A DNA stretch of 64,000 nt from Parietaria judaica (GCA_954871525.1 OX940863.1:26734001-26798000), one strand, 5' to 3'; shown: positions 1 through 11,150, counted from the first letter of the stretch. Translations and numbers: made by a program. The notes: generated from the sequence alone by a model not told the origin.

Positions 1-192
1 TTTGGAAAAGACAGAGAGAGATAGGGGTTTTTGAGGCAGGAGAGAATAATTAATGCTTGTAGACTGATTAGCTACAATACTATCAACACCAAACCGTCAT
101 CTTTTCCTAGCTAATAAACGGAAGAAACTGAGCTCTTTATCTAAGAACAAGAGTGATCTTGTGATTGTAGAGTGCACGAATCGCCCTCAACA
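1..192 (+). mobile_element. 3' part of an LTR (truncated by window edge)
   Basis: The segment ends in TCGCCCTCAACA and contains AGCTAATAAACGGAAGAAAC. The same two blocks occur in the same order near the 3' end of the solo LTR at 59245-60112 (AGCTAATAAACGGGAGAAAC, then TCGCCCTCTACA), so this is the R/U5 end of a related LTR. The bases just after the CA end (TTGGTCACC) could be a primer-binding site, but I cannot assign the tRNA. The 5' LTR boundary lies outside the window. Confidence 0.65.
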
Positions 193-1981
193 ATTGGTCA
201 CCAACAAGTAGACATACGTCTCACACTCACACGGAGAGCGACCTACTATAACTCCTCAAGTCGTCTTTTATTTTTTTTCATTTTGTCAATTTTATTTTTT
301 GATTCATGATCTTTATTCAATATTATTTTCTCGTCACCATGTTTAGTGTTATGCTATATTATTTATCATCGACATTAATATTTTTTTTTAAGATAAGGAG
401 AGGGGCACCCGTCCTCCATATCCTGGGCGGTAGGGTTTGTCCGCCTTGAAGCACGATATGGACTGGGAAACTCGTGCCTAGCTCCACCTCGTTGAAGATT
501 GCCCGCGGATCCAGAAACCCGTCCCACCTGCACAAGATTAGCTTCACCACTATAATATACACACATAATATGTACATATATGTTATCAGCCACACATAGT
601 TTGTGAATAAACTAATATTCTCAAAGGACCCAACAATACCTGCTCACATATGAATATATAATACATAGTAAGTACACAAATCTCAAAAAAGCACAATTGA
701 AAGTGTCGTGGTATGTTTGTTTCACCTTCATTTTGAACAATATTCAAAGTATATTAGCATAAGAGAGAGCAAGTAAAACATTAGAAAAATAAACCAATAT
801 ATATACATTAATACTCATAAGAGAAAGGACAAACACAAAAGCTATTGGTTTTGGTCATATTTTCTACGTTGCCTTGTATGCAAAGAATCTATATATTTCT
901 TTTTAATTGTTATTACTCTATCAATTATCAAAGACCTACTTGGGTTTGGGCGCCAATAAAAGCTACTCCTTAAAGGGGCCTTAACTTTATCCTACTTTTC
1001 AACCACTCCCCCACATTCTCCTTTCTTAACTATAAAGCCTCTAATTTTTTATTTTTAAATTATACGCAAAGGCACGCATATATATTATTAAAGTTAGACT
1101 TGAAAAGGAACAGCTTGCATTACTAGAAATATTATCATCACATGCTAATTAACGGTTACAGAATTTTGGGAGTTGTGAAGTCAAGAATATATGTAATATG
1201 CATACATATACACAAATAATGATAAACCACAAAGGTTAAGAGGCATAAGTATGCACAAATATTGAGGTTATTTTGAACATATGGTCAATGGCATGTCATG
1301 TCATGTTCATAAATGTGAAGGGCACATATCCTTATGAAAAGGGTATCCATTGGAAACCAACACCAAGTAATTATATTTGTGTATTCATGTATAGATTGTA
1401 TGAGGCATATATTGTGTTCGATCGTTTACTTTAAAGCAAGAGACAAGGCCTTCATATAATTTGTGGTGGGAATTGAGGAAGTACTAAAATCTAGGTAAGT
1501 GTTGGCGTAAAAGATGATTTTAGGTCAAATATCGGCATGAATGTAGGGCGATTGGTAACAGAGATATATGTCAATAATTTCACGTTTGTTTAAAAACTTG
1601 GGGTCAAAGAAATGATCTTAATTCAATGGAAAGAATAAATATGGATTCGAATCCAATGTAATATTTGCCTCTCTCTCTCTCAAAAACAATCATGCATGCA
1701 TGCCATTTGAACTTAAATCGTCATCTATGCACGTGATGTCATATATGTTCCCTAAATTAGTAGCTAAGAAAGTTCAACGTGTCATTGAAATTAATACTAA
1801 GACGAGCGATCTGTGATTATCAAAGCCAAACTTAATAACGCTGATTTTCATTGACTGCTAGGGCATCTTTCCACCAAAGAATTTTGTCAAAAAGTGGTCC
1901 AAGTTTAAAGTTTGGTTGATAGTCGTTGACATAGTTCTAGGGAAAATGAAGGAAAAGAATGTAAATATAATCACTAATAAA
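193..1981. other. AT-rich non-coding stretch, possible decayed retrotransposon interior
   Basis: Apart from the exon-like fragment at 391-536 I see no coding signal, RNA gene or bounded element. The first part could be interior sequence of the LTR element ending at 192, but no protease, RT or integrase motif is readable. Confidence 0.4.
391..536 (-). pseudogene. Unidentified exon-like fragment
   Basis: A GC-richer island on the minus strand reads through about 48 codons beginning RWDGFLDPRAIFNEVELG and continuing to TLPPRIWRTGAPLLIL. It is preceded in the sense direction by TTGTGCAG, a good splice acceptor. Composition and acceptor suggest a real exon, or an exon piece carried by a transposable element. 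The 3' side runs straight into an A/T run with no splice donor, no start codon is present, and no adjoining exon was found. I do not recognise the protein family. A chance open frame cannot be excluded. Confidence 0.35.
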
Positions 1982-2071
1982 GATGTTATTACAATGCACT
2001 CTCGCATTACTAGATATATTCGGTGTAAGAACAGGTGGCACCCCATTCAAAAAAAAAAAAGATGTTATTAC
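1982..2071 (+). mobile_element. Very short poly(A) retroposon insertion with 11-bp TSD
   Basis: GATGTTATTAC occurs at 1982-1992 and again at 2061-2071. Between them lie about 56 bp of unrelated sequence ending in a pure A-tract (2049-2060). A-tail plus a duplication longer than 10 bp is the mark of target-primed retroposition. The insert is too short to classify as LINE, SINE or mRNA. Confidence 0.65.
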
Positions 2072-2147
2072 TATTTTTGTGTATGCCTATGATGTGTTCA
2101 TAAGTACTTAATTAGTCATGAAATTGAAGATCTCTTCATATAGACTT

Positions 2148-2148
2148 C

Positions 2149-2187
<39 letters not shown>

Positions 2188-2190
2188 TAG
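2148..2190. repeat. Self-complementary AAT/ATT microsatellite
   Basis: A run of AAT units switches to ATT units in the middle, giving a near-perfect 43-bp palindrome bounded by CTAATAAT and ATTATTAG. Confidence 0.85.
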
Positions 2191-2864
2191 ATTGAGTTCT
2201 ATAGATGGAGGGGCTAAGATTTTCAAAATAAGTATAGATAATGAAGAGTAATTTAAATAGAATGTCTACGTAAAGAAAATTATAACATTAACATGAAATC
2301 AATAATAAACTAGGCATATAAAGTTTAATAACATTAACATTATAAAGAAGCTATTCCGAACTATAAAGATATATGGATTAAGTGATATTAAATATCAATG
2401 CTCAATGTTAGATAATTTTTCTCTGAAGTGTTAAAAGTGACATGTATGAATGACTATAAAATAATGTGGTGGACGAGATTGAGATTGAGACTCGATACTT
2501 CTTGAGTTGTAATCCCGGAGTACACGGAGCACGAGGCACGGACTACGAGGAAAAAGCATCAAAGATATCTTCGCGGCAAAAACTACAAAAGTTTGGTAAT
2601 GTTTGGAACTAATAAAGTCTCTATTTAGTGTTTTAAGCTAAAGTATTTATTCGCGGATACCCCGAGACTTTCACCTCTAAATTCTAGAAAATCTCCGAAA
2701 AATCAAACAAATAAATATATGGTTGAGTAAATATTTTTTGAATAACCCACTACTTCACAAATTCAAACTTTATACAACGATATTAGATCCTTTTGGCTCC
2801 ATTCTTTTCAAATCAATCAATCAACTCTTCGTGTTGTATTGTGATATTGGGAAGGCTCGTTTCC
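2191..2864. other. Non-coding stretch, nothing identified
   Basis: AT-rich sequence without a supportable gene or element. Confidence 0.5.
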
Positions 2865-2872
2865 TCTCTCTC

Positions 2873-3156
2873 TAGAGCTGCAACTCGCGACTGATGGGGA
2901 GGGATCGCGACGCGTCGCGACTGTTTCCGGGAATCGCGACTCGTCGCGATTCCCGCCTTGAAGTCGCGATTCGTCGCGACGTCCTCTCTCTCTCGCTCTC
3001 CCTCCCTCTCTCTGTCTGTCCGTCTCACACTCTCTCTCTCTCGGCCTCATCGCGACCGATCGCGACCGGAAACATCGCGACCCGTCGCGACGCGTGAACT
3101 CGCGATTCTCGCGATTTTAGTCGCGATGCGTCGCGGAGTCGGGAGCTGCAGCTCTA
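2873..3156. mobile_element. hAT-type MITE filled with TCGCGA motifs
   Basis: The ends form an inverted repeat, TAGAGCTGCA on the left and TGCAGCTCTA on the right, flanked by the 8-bp direct repeat TCTCTCTC (2865-2872 and 3157-3164). TAG ends plus an 8-bp duplication fit hAT elements. The interior has more than fifteen CGCGA/TCGCG motifs on both sides of a CT-rich centre, as expected of subterminal transposase-binding repeats. The duplication sits in CT-rich sequence, so it is weaker evidence than usual. Short open frames here are low-complexity artefacts. Confidence 0.65.
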
Positions 3157-3164
3157 TCTCTCTC

Positions 3165-4208
3165 ATCATCTACTGAGTTTCGTATTAGTCAAAACAATTG
3201 TGGTTGGCAGTGGCACATCCTTTGAAAATTTTGTTTACGTTATATATATATTCTTTTTAAATAAAGTTATTTTTATCTAACAAAAAATAATAGGACACCG
3301 AATATTTATGGCATACATCAATTTCATATTAAGAGTGTGGGCATATTCGTGTTTTCATTTTAGCAGCAACCCATAGAAAATATTAACCAAAGGCCACAAA
3401 ATTATCGATAATGTTCAATTTTATCCGTATCGAGTAAGTGTCTCTAAACTAGACACGCTTAAAATTTTGAATAATTAATATTTTCACAGTTTAATTGTAA
3501 ATTTGTATGTGTCTCTCGTGTAACAGACCTTCCCGAGACATGGATAGAATTAGATCTGTGTTTTGTGACTTCCAGCTACGTCTATTACCGCTAAAAAATG
3601 CGATTGAGAATATCTCACACAAGCAGTATAAAATTCTACTTATGTCGCATACATCCCGAAATAAAGAAAGCCGGTATGATCAAATTGAATCTCACATCCA
3701 ATTTTATCTTCAACAGAAATGTATATTAAATGCTGTTTAATTTTAGTTTCATAATACTGCAGTAAAAAAAATGATCACATGTTTGATAGTACTATATATA
3801 TTATAATGCACTAAGTATGCGACAAAAACAGTAGGTAATTTGTTCTCATGAAATTAAATTGACATGACTTATTATATAATTTAATTATCAATAAGATGCG
3901 ATAACAGACACGCCAGTTAACTGTTTTACAAATTAAAGATAGGTGGGCCATATTAGGAAAGAAATTAGTGAAAAAGTCATATTCTTACTACAAAATAATA
4001 TCTTATTATTTAAATTTGAGGGTTTTAGATGTGACATTAATGGTGTTTAGTACTTCTGTTTAAGAAAAATAATTGAGTTTTACTTCTACAAGTCAGGTCA
4101 ATTAGTAAAACCTTATAAAGTGAAAAATTTGCTAAAAAAAAAAAAACTTATTAAGCGTGTTTGAGAAATATATAATTTGGTTAAGGGATTTGTTCTACCC
4201 CAACATGT
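3165..4208. other. Non-coding stretch, nothing identified
   Basis: AT-rich sequence. A 77-codon frame at 3507-3740 has no recognisable motif and ordinary AT composition, so I do not call it a gene. Confidence 0.5.
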
Positions 4209-4216
4209 ATCCGGTC

Positions 4217-4851
4217 CAAGGTATAAAATTTCCCGAATATCCATCGGGATGCCCATCGATATTCTTTTTTCGAGGAAATGCGAAACGAAAGCCTGCGGTT
4301 ATCTCTGTTGTTTTACCATTTTTCGCGAAATTCCTGCGGCATGCCCATTTTCCTGCCCAATGTCGTTTTTGTAAAGGAAAACGTAGAAAAGTGGTGCGAA
4401 TTTCCATAAAAAGCAAAAAAATGGTGGCAAAAATAGCAATTAAACTTTCGGCAAAAATAGTTATGTTTGGTATTCAACTAATCTTATACACTTCACTTCA
4501 CCTACGTATTCACTTCATCAAATAAATTGACTTAATATTACACTTCAAGTTTTCAACTAATAATATTATACATTTCGTCTACATATTTAAATTAAAAATC
4601 TGTTTTGTTGTATACAATTATGTTTTGTATTTATTTAATATGTAGGTTTAAACCTATATAAATATCTTGCCTAAATACTCAAAAATATTTTCCAGAATAT
4701 CCGTCGAAAACTCCATCGGCATGCGGTATGCCCATGGAAAATGTGCTGTATTTTCGGCATGCCTTTTTTTTTCGATTTGCCAATCGGCAAACGATATATC
4801 CGTAAAATGGATATTGCGAAACGAAATCGGCAAGCGGCATTTTAAACCTTG
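4217..4851 (+). mobile_element. Non-autonomous hAT element (CAAGG family)
   Basis: It starts CAAGGTATAAAATTTC and ends GGCATTTTAAACCTTG. The ends are inverted and match the ends of the autonomous copy at 44304-48796. The flanks are ATCCGGTC (4209-4216) and ATCCGGTT (4852-4859), an 8-bp duplication with one mismatch. The interior keeps only the subterminal regions, rich in CGGCAAGCG and GCGAAACGA, with no transposase coding. At 635 bp it is an internal deletion derivative. Confidence 0.88.
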
Positions 4852-4859
4852 ATCCGGTT

Positions 4860-5640
4860 AATATATTAGTGTTACATTAAAAAAAAAAGTCAATATATTT
4901 AGCTACTATTTGATTTATTAGTGTTACATTAAAAAAAAAAAAGTGAAGGACCATTTTAAGAAGGGTGGACCAAAATCCATATGATAAGATCAAGCCCAAA
5001 ATGCTGACTCCTCAGCAAAACTTTTTTCCTTTGTCTGACTCGTCTGTTGTCATCTTGAATCACCAGGGACTACAGTGAAAATACAAATAAAAAAGAAAAG
5101 GAATAAAAAAAAAAAAAAAAAGAAGAAAGAAAAAGACCCCACTGAACGAGGGATACTCCTTTTTCTATGATAATTTATTCATGCCTTTTAAAAAAAATAT
5201 CAATCATTTAATTGCTTTTTCTAATATATCAATCGTTAAAAAAAATTTAAACTAAATAAGTCAAATGTCCATTTTGATTAACTTTTTTCAAAAAAAATGT
5301 CCAAATTTATTAATAGTTATTAAAACCACCAATAATTTGATTAATGGACAAATATAACCCTCCTAATAATAGGATATTTCGAATTAATTATTCATGTTTA
5401 TTTTTTTATTTGCTTTTCGTAATTTAATTGACCAAAATTAATTTTCATGTATTTGTATATAATCTTCTTTAAATGTAGTAACTAATTATTAATCAAATTC
5501 CTTTAAATGTGGTATTCAAATGATATCCAAAATAATAACTAATTAGTCTACCTTAATAATAGGATAATTTCTTGATGGAATATGTGTAGTTAACGTTTTT
5601 TTGCTTCAAAATTTTTCAAAAAACTGTAACAACTGTTATG
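4860..5640. other. AT-rich non-coding stretch
   Basis: Homopolymer tracts and short degenerate motifs. The region from about 5160 may be the outer end of the Pack-type element that follows, but no terminal repeat could be fixed. Confidence 0.4.
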
Positions 5641-6605
5641 TTTCGAACTTCTTTTTGCTTAAACATTTTTTACGTAACTATATTTACGATTGTGTAATTA
5701 TATTTACGTAACTATATTTACATAACTCATATTTACGATTCTGTATTTTTACGTACTCCTATTTACGATTCATCGTCCCATGTACAGAACCCAAAGGCAA
5801 AAGGAAATAAACACACAATAATCAAAGGATCTCACACGAAACGTAATTGTTGGTGAGTATATTTACGTATATTTAAAAAACTATAAATATATTTACAAAA
5901 TTTTATCAACATGTTGAACCTGGTGAACGGTAAATATGTTTACGGAATTTCAAAAACTGTAAATATATTTACGAAATTTTATTAACGTAGGTTCGCCATC
6001 GGCAACCAGCACGAGGAAGTGATTCGTGACGATCTCAGAGATGGTTTTCTAGGCGAGGGAGCGGAACTCGGAGCGGGTCTACTCACCGTGGGTGAGCGGA
6101 TCGACCTCGCCGAGGATGTGGTGTGTGACGCTTCGGCGGTCGGCGACGGGGATCGTGTTGGTGGTGACGTCGAGGCCTTTTGTAGACCTGCATCTTGTCG
6201 GAGTTGACAACCTTAACGGGGAAGTGGGTGGCGATGTCGACGGAGAGGCGGGACTTGCCGGTGCCGGTGGCGCCCATGATGACGACGATGGAAGAAGATT
6301 CGGGGAGAGTGAATGTAGAATAGGAAATGAATATGTGATAAATGCTGAAGATTTTTTGAAAAGTAATATAATTAAATGAAATCGTAATTAATAGGGGAAG
6401 TTGTCAACCATAATTATAGGAAAAATTAATTTTGAAATTAAAATATATTATTAATAGTTATTATACAAAAATTAATAATTATAACTAATATTAGGGTTAA
6501 TATGGTCCAAAAAAAGTTATTAGTGGGTATAAATGAGTTTTAAAAAACTATAGGCATTTCTCTTAAATGTTTAGTGTTTTTTGGGCATTTGTTGGGTTTT
6601 TCTAA
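5640..6605 (-). mobile_element. Pack-type element carrying an IPT fragment (approximate ends)
   Basis: Read on the minus strand from about 6600, the order is: a terminal block GAAAAACCCAACAAATGCCC, about 300 bp of AT-rich subterminal DNA including TTAACCCTAA, a GC-rich gene fragment (IPT), then an AT-rich array of TATTTACG-like motifs (5640-5990). The element at about 6727-8400 has the same order, similar spacing and a similar terminal block, but carries a different gene fragment. That is the hallmark of a Pack-type (Pack-MULE-like) family. The outer boundary and TSD were not resolved. Confidence 0.45.
5993..6292 (-). pseudogene. IPT: Adenylate isopentenyltransferase fragment (broken)
   Basis: The minus strand encodes VVIMGATGTGKSRLSVDIA followed by FPVKVVNSDKMQVYK, the P-loop and the NSDKMQVYKGLD block of plant adenylate isopentenyltransferases, which make the first cytokinin precursor from ATP/ADP and dimethylallyl diphosphate. 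After YK an extra A shifts the frame; the +1 frame continues with GLDVTT, the HHILGEVDP block and SEIVTNHFLVLVADG. Two in-frame stops lie beyond the shift. Only about 100 of the usual 320-350 codons remain, covering the N-terminal third, so it is non-functional. It lies inside a probable Pack-type element, which explains its isolation and GC-rich composition. Confidence 0.88.
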
Positions 6606-7069
6606 AAATATATTACCAAAATAGTGTGCACAAACATGTACATTTTAGAAAGAAATTGAAGCAATTTCCTTATAGATAACTTGCAAGCTTCTTGAGGGTT
6701 AACTTATAAAAACATATAAATTATTAGGAAAACCCATGAAATGCCCAAATATACACAAACTTTTTTAAAATTGCCCATAGTTTCATTAAACCACTTTTCG
6801 CCCATTTATAATGATTTAGTTCCCAAACTAACCCTCACATATAATACTATTTATTTCGTATTATTATTATTCGTTGACCAATTTATATTCCCGTAATATC
6901 TCATGCTTATTTTTCAAATTTAAATCAATATACAAAATCAAATCTAATTAATTAACTCCCTCATTTCTCTCTCTCGTTCACACTCTCTCTCTTTTCATTT
7001 CAAAAATCTCTTCTTATGTCCCATTTCACGACTCATCGTCATTATCCTCGCCGTTGCCGTGCCAGAGAA

Positions 7070-7300
7070 TCTAAGTGCCTTACTGCTAGTAGTCATCGTC
7101 GAAGTGGGGGCTGATGGGGGAGGAGTGCCGGTACTCCACCGCGCAGACGCCAACGCAAACGCCGGGGACCCGCCAACGCCGACAAAGAGTGCGTGCTAGA
7201 ACACGGTCTTCTGCGGGTACAGGAACTTCCCTCACTCCATGGCGAACACGCAATCGTCGAAGGCGAAGATGCAGTCATACAATGCGCTAAACCAACCATA
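7070..7300 (-). pseudogene. Unidentified GC-rich gene fragment inside Pack-type element
   Basis: This is sharply GC-richer than its surroundings. One minus-strand frame reads ALYDCIFAFDDCVFAME, a stop, then GKFLYPQKTVF, another stop, then HALFVGVGGSPAFALA. It looks like a captured coding piece of a plant gene disabled by two stops. I do not recognise the family, and a fragment read in the other direction is also possible. Confidence 0.45.
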
Positions 7301-7494
7301 AACGTATTCGTAACTACAATTACGTAAGTGTAACAAAAATACATTTGTATCTAAGTATATTGGTAATTACAACTACAGTTTTGAATTTACAATTATAATT
7401 TCGTATTTAAAAGTAACAGTTCGGCAAATACAATTTGAATTGCAGTTTTGAATTTACAATTACAGTTTGGTAATTAAAGATTCGTGGCTTCAGT

Positions 7495-7620
7495 TTCGTA
7501 ATTACAATTTCGTAACTACAGTTATACAATGAATAACTACAGTTTCGTAATTACAATTTCGTAACTACAGTTATACAATGAATAACTACAGTTTCGTAAT
7601 TACAATTTCGTATTTACAGT
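7495..7620. repeat. 49-bp tandem repeat, about 2.5 copies
   Basis: The unit begins TTCGTAATTACAATTTCGTA and recurs at 7495, 7544 and 7593 with an exact 49-bp period. It is the most regular part of the TTTCGTAATTACA array (about 7310-7740) inside the Pack-type element. Confidence 0.85.
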
Positions 7621-8400
7621 TACGGTTTCGTATTGGAGTTTTCATAATAATATTCGTAAATATTGTTACAATTTCTAATTATAGTTTTGTAGTTACAGTT
7701 TCGTACCTTCTTTAATAGAATTAGAGTTTCGTAATTACAATTTCACAACTTATGAATATATAATGATAATTCCTTAAATTCAACCCATACAATTAAGTTT
7801 TTAATTTGCTAGCTTTTAGAAAATTAGTTTAAATTCATATATTATTTATAATAAACGCATATAACATGCAATTAGGTTGATTGAAGCCAATGCATATAAG
7901 GAAATAAAGTGTAATGACTTATTCTCCAAATATCATACGGGTAGTTTTTTTATATATATATATATTTTTAAAGATTGGTTATTTTAATGAAGAGTTTTGG
8001 ATTAACTTATAATTATTTGAATAGTCCTATTAAATAGGAAGACAAATTATACGTTAGCTTAAAAGTGTATTTATGCATTAATTTGTTAGATATATGCTAT
8101 AATTAATGATAATAGTTGTACATTATGAAAATATATCACGTTTAAAAATTCTACAAAAATAGGATGATTTAAATAATTATTATAATAGTTAAATATTATA
8201 TAGAAAAAATCAGTTTTAATACTAGGTAATACAAAACCAAAGGTATTACGGTCTATAAATTACAATTTAAATAGTATTTAATGGTATTAAATCTTGTGGG
8301 CATTTTATTAAAAGGTTTGAATTCAAATGGGCATTACCGTCATTTAGCCTAAATTATTTTAGTCATTTACCCTAAATTATTTGAGGGGTTTTTAGTGAAT

Positions 8401-10000
8401 TAGTTCAACTAATCCCACTAAAACTACTCTCTCTCTAATTTGTATTATTTTTTAACGCCTTTGTCCATCAACTTGGTTCAAAGATAATTATTTGCTTATG
8501 AATGGCGAAAATGATCATATAGAATCCTAATCTACTTTTATTTTTATTTTTTGCTTACGATAAAGAATCATTGACGGAACCTTGATATAAATATGTATTA
8601 GTATAAATCTCGGAAAAGATACTTAAATCTATGAATTTAGGAGGCTAACTCTCCTAGTATGCTTGTACATGATCAAATTTATGTCTCGAGATTTATATCC
8701 CGGGTTCGCCAATCTGAAATAAACTTATTAAGTTAAATTAATTTGATTACATAGTGATCTCCGAGCAGATTTTGGATTTTAAATTGTAAATTTTAGATAT
8801 ATTAATGTTTTGTATTTGTTAAATACTATTGCTTTTTCGTGGCATGACTATTTCAATATTGTAAAAACTGCTGTATAATATAACTAGTTAATTTTAAAAT
8901 GAACGACTAATTCAGGTATAATTAATTATATACATACATATACATTCGAGTTAATTAATTAAGAATATATAGTTATTCATATATTCGAGTTAGCGATAAC
9001 GTATAAGAAAGTTATAATAAGCTTTGATCTTCACTAATTAGACACAATTAATACCTCGACAGCAAGTTTGCTATCAATATATAAAGTTTAATGCGTTGAA
9101 ATTTTCATAGTTGTCAAGGGAAAATTTCGATGTAATTTTGAAAATTTCTAGCTCAGACATGTATATATAAACATCAATTAAACAAGTTTTCATGGTAATT
9201 GTAGAAATGCTCCTAAATTTTGCATTATGGTGCATTTTGACCCTAAATGTTATTTTTAACAGAAATGCACCCTATACTTCTAAAAAGTAGCAGATTGTCG
9301 CTCGATTTTATATTTTGGTGCAAGAATCAGTCTATTGTATTTTTTTTCTCAATTGATTACCAAACATAAACTATCATATCATGGAATTGGTGGAACGAGG
9401 TTAGACGAGGTGGACGGTCTGCAAAAGATCACTGTTCTGATAAAAATCCCATAAATTTAAAAAAATAATGAATAATGAAAATAATTTGAAACAAGTCTTA
9501 TGTCACAAGTTAACATTTTTCGCCATTTATAACTACTCCAAATTAAGTTCAACTATTTTTTTTTTTTTTTAAATAAGGAGTATTGTTGTCAAAAATACAA
9601 ATAATGGACAACATTTCATCAACTAGCAAAGTCCAAGGGATATTAGTGCCATTAACAACCTTTATAATGCATGTCACTTAAGTAGAATAACTTTCTTAAT
9701 TACTGTATATGATATCTATGCAATATATTTATTGATTCATCACTAACTCAAATGTACACTTTTATACTTATTAGTCAAAGACCTAATAGCCTAGCTAGTC
9801 CCCTCATTAATAAATTATGGCATCAAACTTACCTCCACGAGACTGTAATATTTGTCTCGCTCTTCTCATGTTTACCTATTTGTATTTTCCCTCTCTTTCT
9901 TATTATTATATTGCATGGCATGGACTCCAATGTCAATTAGGGTAGTCAGATTATGGTACGTAGAGAGAGAGTCTTGGTCATTTCTGGAACCCAAGACACA
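8401..10000. other. AT-rich non-coding stretch
   Basis: No gene or bounded element seen. A segment at about 9196-9350, with phrases about 45 bp apart such as AAATGCTCCTAAATTTTGC and AAATGCACCCTATACTTC, resembles one end of a Mutator-like element without a partner. Confidence 0.4.
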
Positions 10001-10008
10001 GTTGGTAG

Positions 10009-10710
10009 TAGGGGTGCAAATAAAACCCGAAAACCGGGTAAAAACCCGAATCCGAATCCGTATCCGAATTTTAAACCCGAATCCGAATCCGGAATTCGGA
10101 TCCGGGTACCCGGTACCCGGTTTAAAACCAGGTTCGGGTACCTGGTAGTGAAATCTTAAAAACCGGGTACCCGGTACCCGGTTTAATACCCGGTTTGTTT
10201 AATTTTTAATTTTTTTTAAAAATATTTTAGGGTTAGGGCTCGACACTCATCTCTCATTTTCATTTCTCATTTTAGGGTTTCATTAAAAAAAAATTAATTT
10301 TTTGATCCGCGGACGGTGAAATGATGATGGAAAGCCGGAAGAACTCGAAGTGCTTTATCATATGTCTTTTTAATGCATTTTAAATTTTAGACAATGGATG
10401 TATATTTTTTTATGTACGAGACATGTGTAATGTTTATTTTGAGATAATTTAATTTTTCTATTAAAAAAAATAAAACGGATCCGGGTAAAAACCCGGAGCC
10501 GGTTGAAAATCCGAACTTGGTTTCCAAACCGGGTACCGGGTACTAAAACCGGGTAGCAATTTTCAACTACCCGGAAATTCGGGTACCCGAAATTCGGGTA
10601 CCCGGATTTCGGGTACCGGGTACCGGGTAGTAAATTTCAACTACCCGGAAACCGGGTCCGGGTACCGGGTACTTCAAAAAAACCGGGTACCCGACCCGGT
10701 TTCACCCCTA
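10009..10710. mobile_element. Non-autonomous hAT element with CCGGGTACCC arrays
   Basis: Ends are TAGGGGTGCAAA on the left and TTTCACCCCTA on the right, flanked by a perfect 8-bp duplication GTTGGTAG (10001-10008 and 10711-10718). Both subterminal zones are arrays of CCGGGTACCC and AACCGGGTA motifs in both orientations, probable transposase-binding or hairpin-forming repeats. The 702-bp length and lack of coding sequence make it non-autonomous. It lies about 0.27 kb upstream of the MIR166 hairpin. The intact TSD suggests it has never excised. Confidence 0.93.
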
Positions 10711-10969
10711 GTTGGTAGGACCAAGGTGCTCTCTGAAATTTTATTTCTCTCTCTCCTCACTCCTTTTTATCTCTCTATCCTCTCTTCTCATTTCTCACAT
10801 CCTCACTCCTTTTTATCTCTCTAGTCTCTATCCTCTCTTCTCATTTCTCACACTCATCTCATTCATTCACTCATTCATTCATTTGTCTCTCTCGCTTTCA
10901 CTTTCTCTCCATATAATCTCAAGCCAATGCTAAGATGTGAAGGAGGCAAAGTTCAAGATCATGACGTGC

Positions 10970-11150
10970 TTTTCATTTTGTTTTGAGGGGAATGTTGTCT
11001 GGCTCGAGGCCACTAGATCTATATATATAGATATAGATATGGATACATATAGATCTAACACGATCTGTGTATATATCTCATGAAAATCACGAGCATTCAA
11101 TCGGTCTAGCGACGTCGGACCAGGCTTCATTCCCCCCAATTTTACTCTCT
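10970..11150 (+). ncRNA. MIR166: MIR166 microRNA precursor
   Basis: The 3' arm at 11115-11135 carries the conserved miR166 sequence (first 20 nt TCGGACCAGGCTTCATTCCC, then C). The 5' arm at 10989-11009 carries the matching star strand (first 20 nt GGAATGTTGTCTGGCTCGAG). The arms pair through GGGGAATG...CATTCCCC with the usual mismatches and are joined by a loop of about 105 nt containing a TATA-rich minor stem. miR166 directs cleavage of HD-ZIP III transcription-factor mRNAs, which control leaf polarity, meristem and vascular patterning. A CT-rich tract and CCATATAATC lie 60-250 bp upstream as possible promoter and leader, and GTTCAG/GTAATA at about 11184 could be a splice donor in the primary transcript. 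Both arms are canonical, so the locus is probably functional. Confidence 0.95.

Larger units (their letters stand above)
6727..8400 (+). mobile_element. Second Pack-type element in mirror orientation (approximate ends)
   Basis: It begins GGAAAACCCATGAAATGCCC, homologous to the end of the preceding element read on the other strand. About 290 bp of AT-rich subterminal DNA follows (including CTAACCCTCA), then a GC-rich gene fragment (7070-7300), then an AT-rich array of TTTCGTAATTACA motifs to about 7740. Near 8290-8400 a region with AAATGGGCATTACC and AGGGGTTTTTAG resembles the same end inverted. The TSD was not identified, so the right boundary is tentative. Confidence 0.42.

Noticed and set aside
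2813..3176. Arg/Asp-rich and Ser/Leu-rich open frames on both strands
   Set aside because: They are produced by the TCGCGA and CT repeats of a MITE; all frames are open because the repeat lacks stops.
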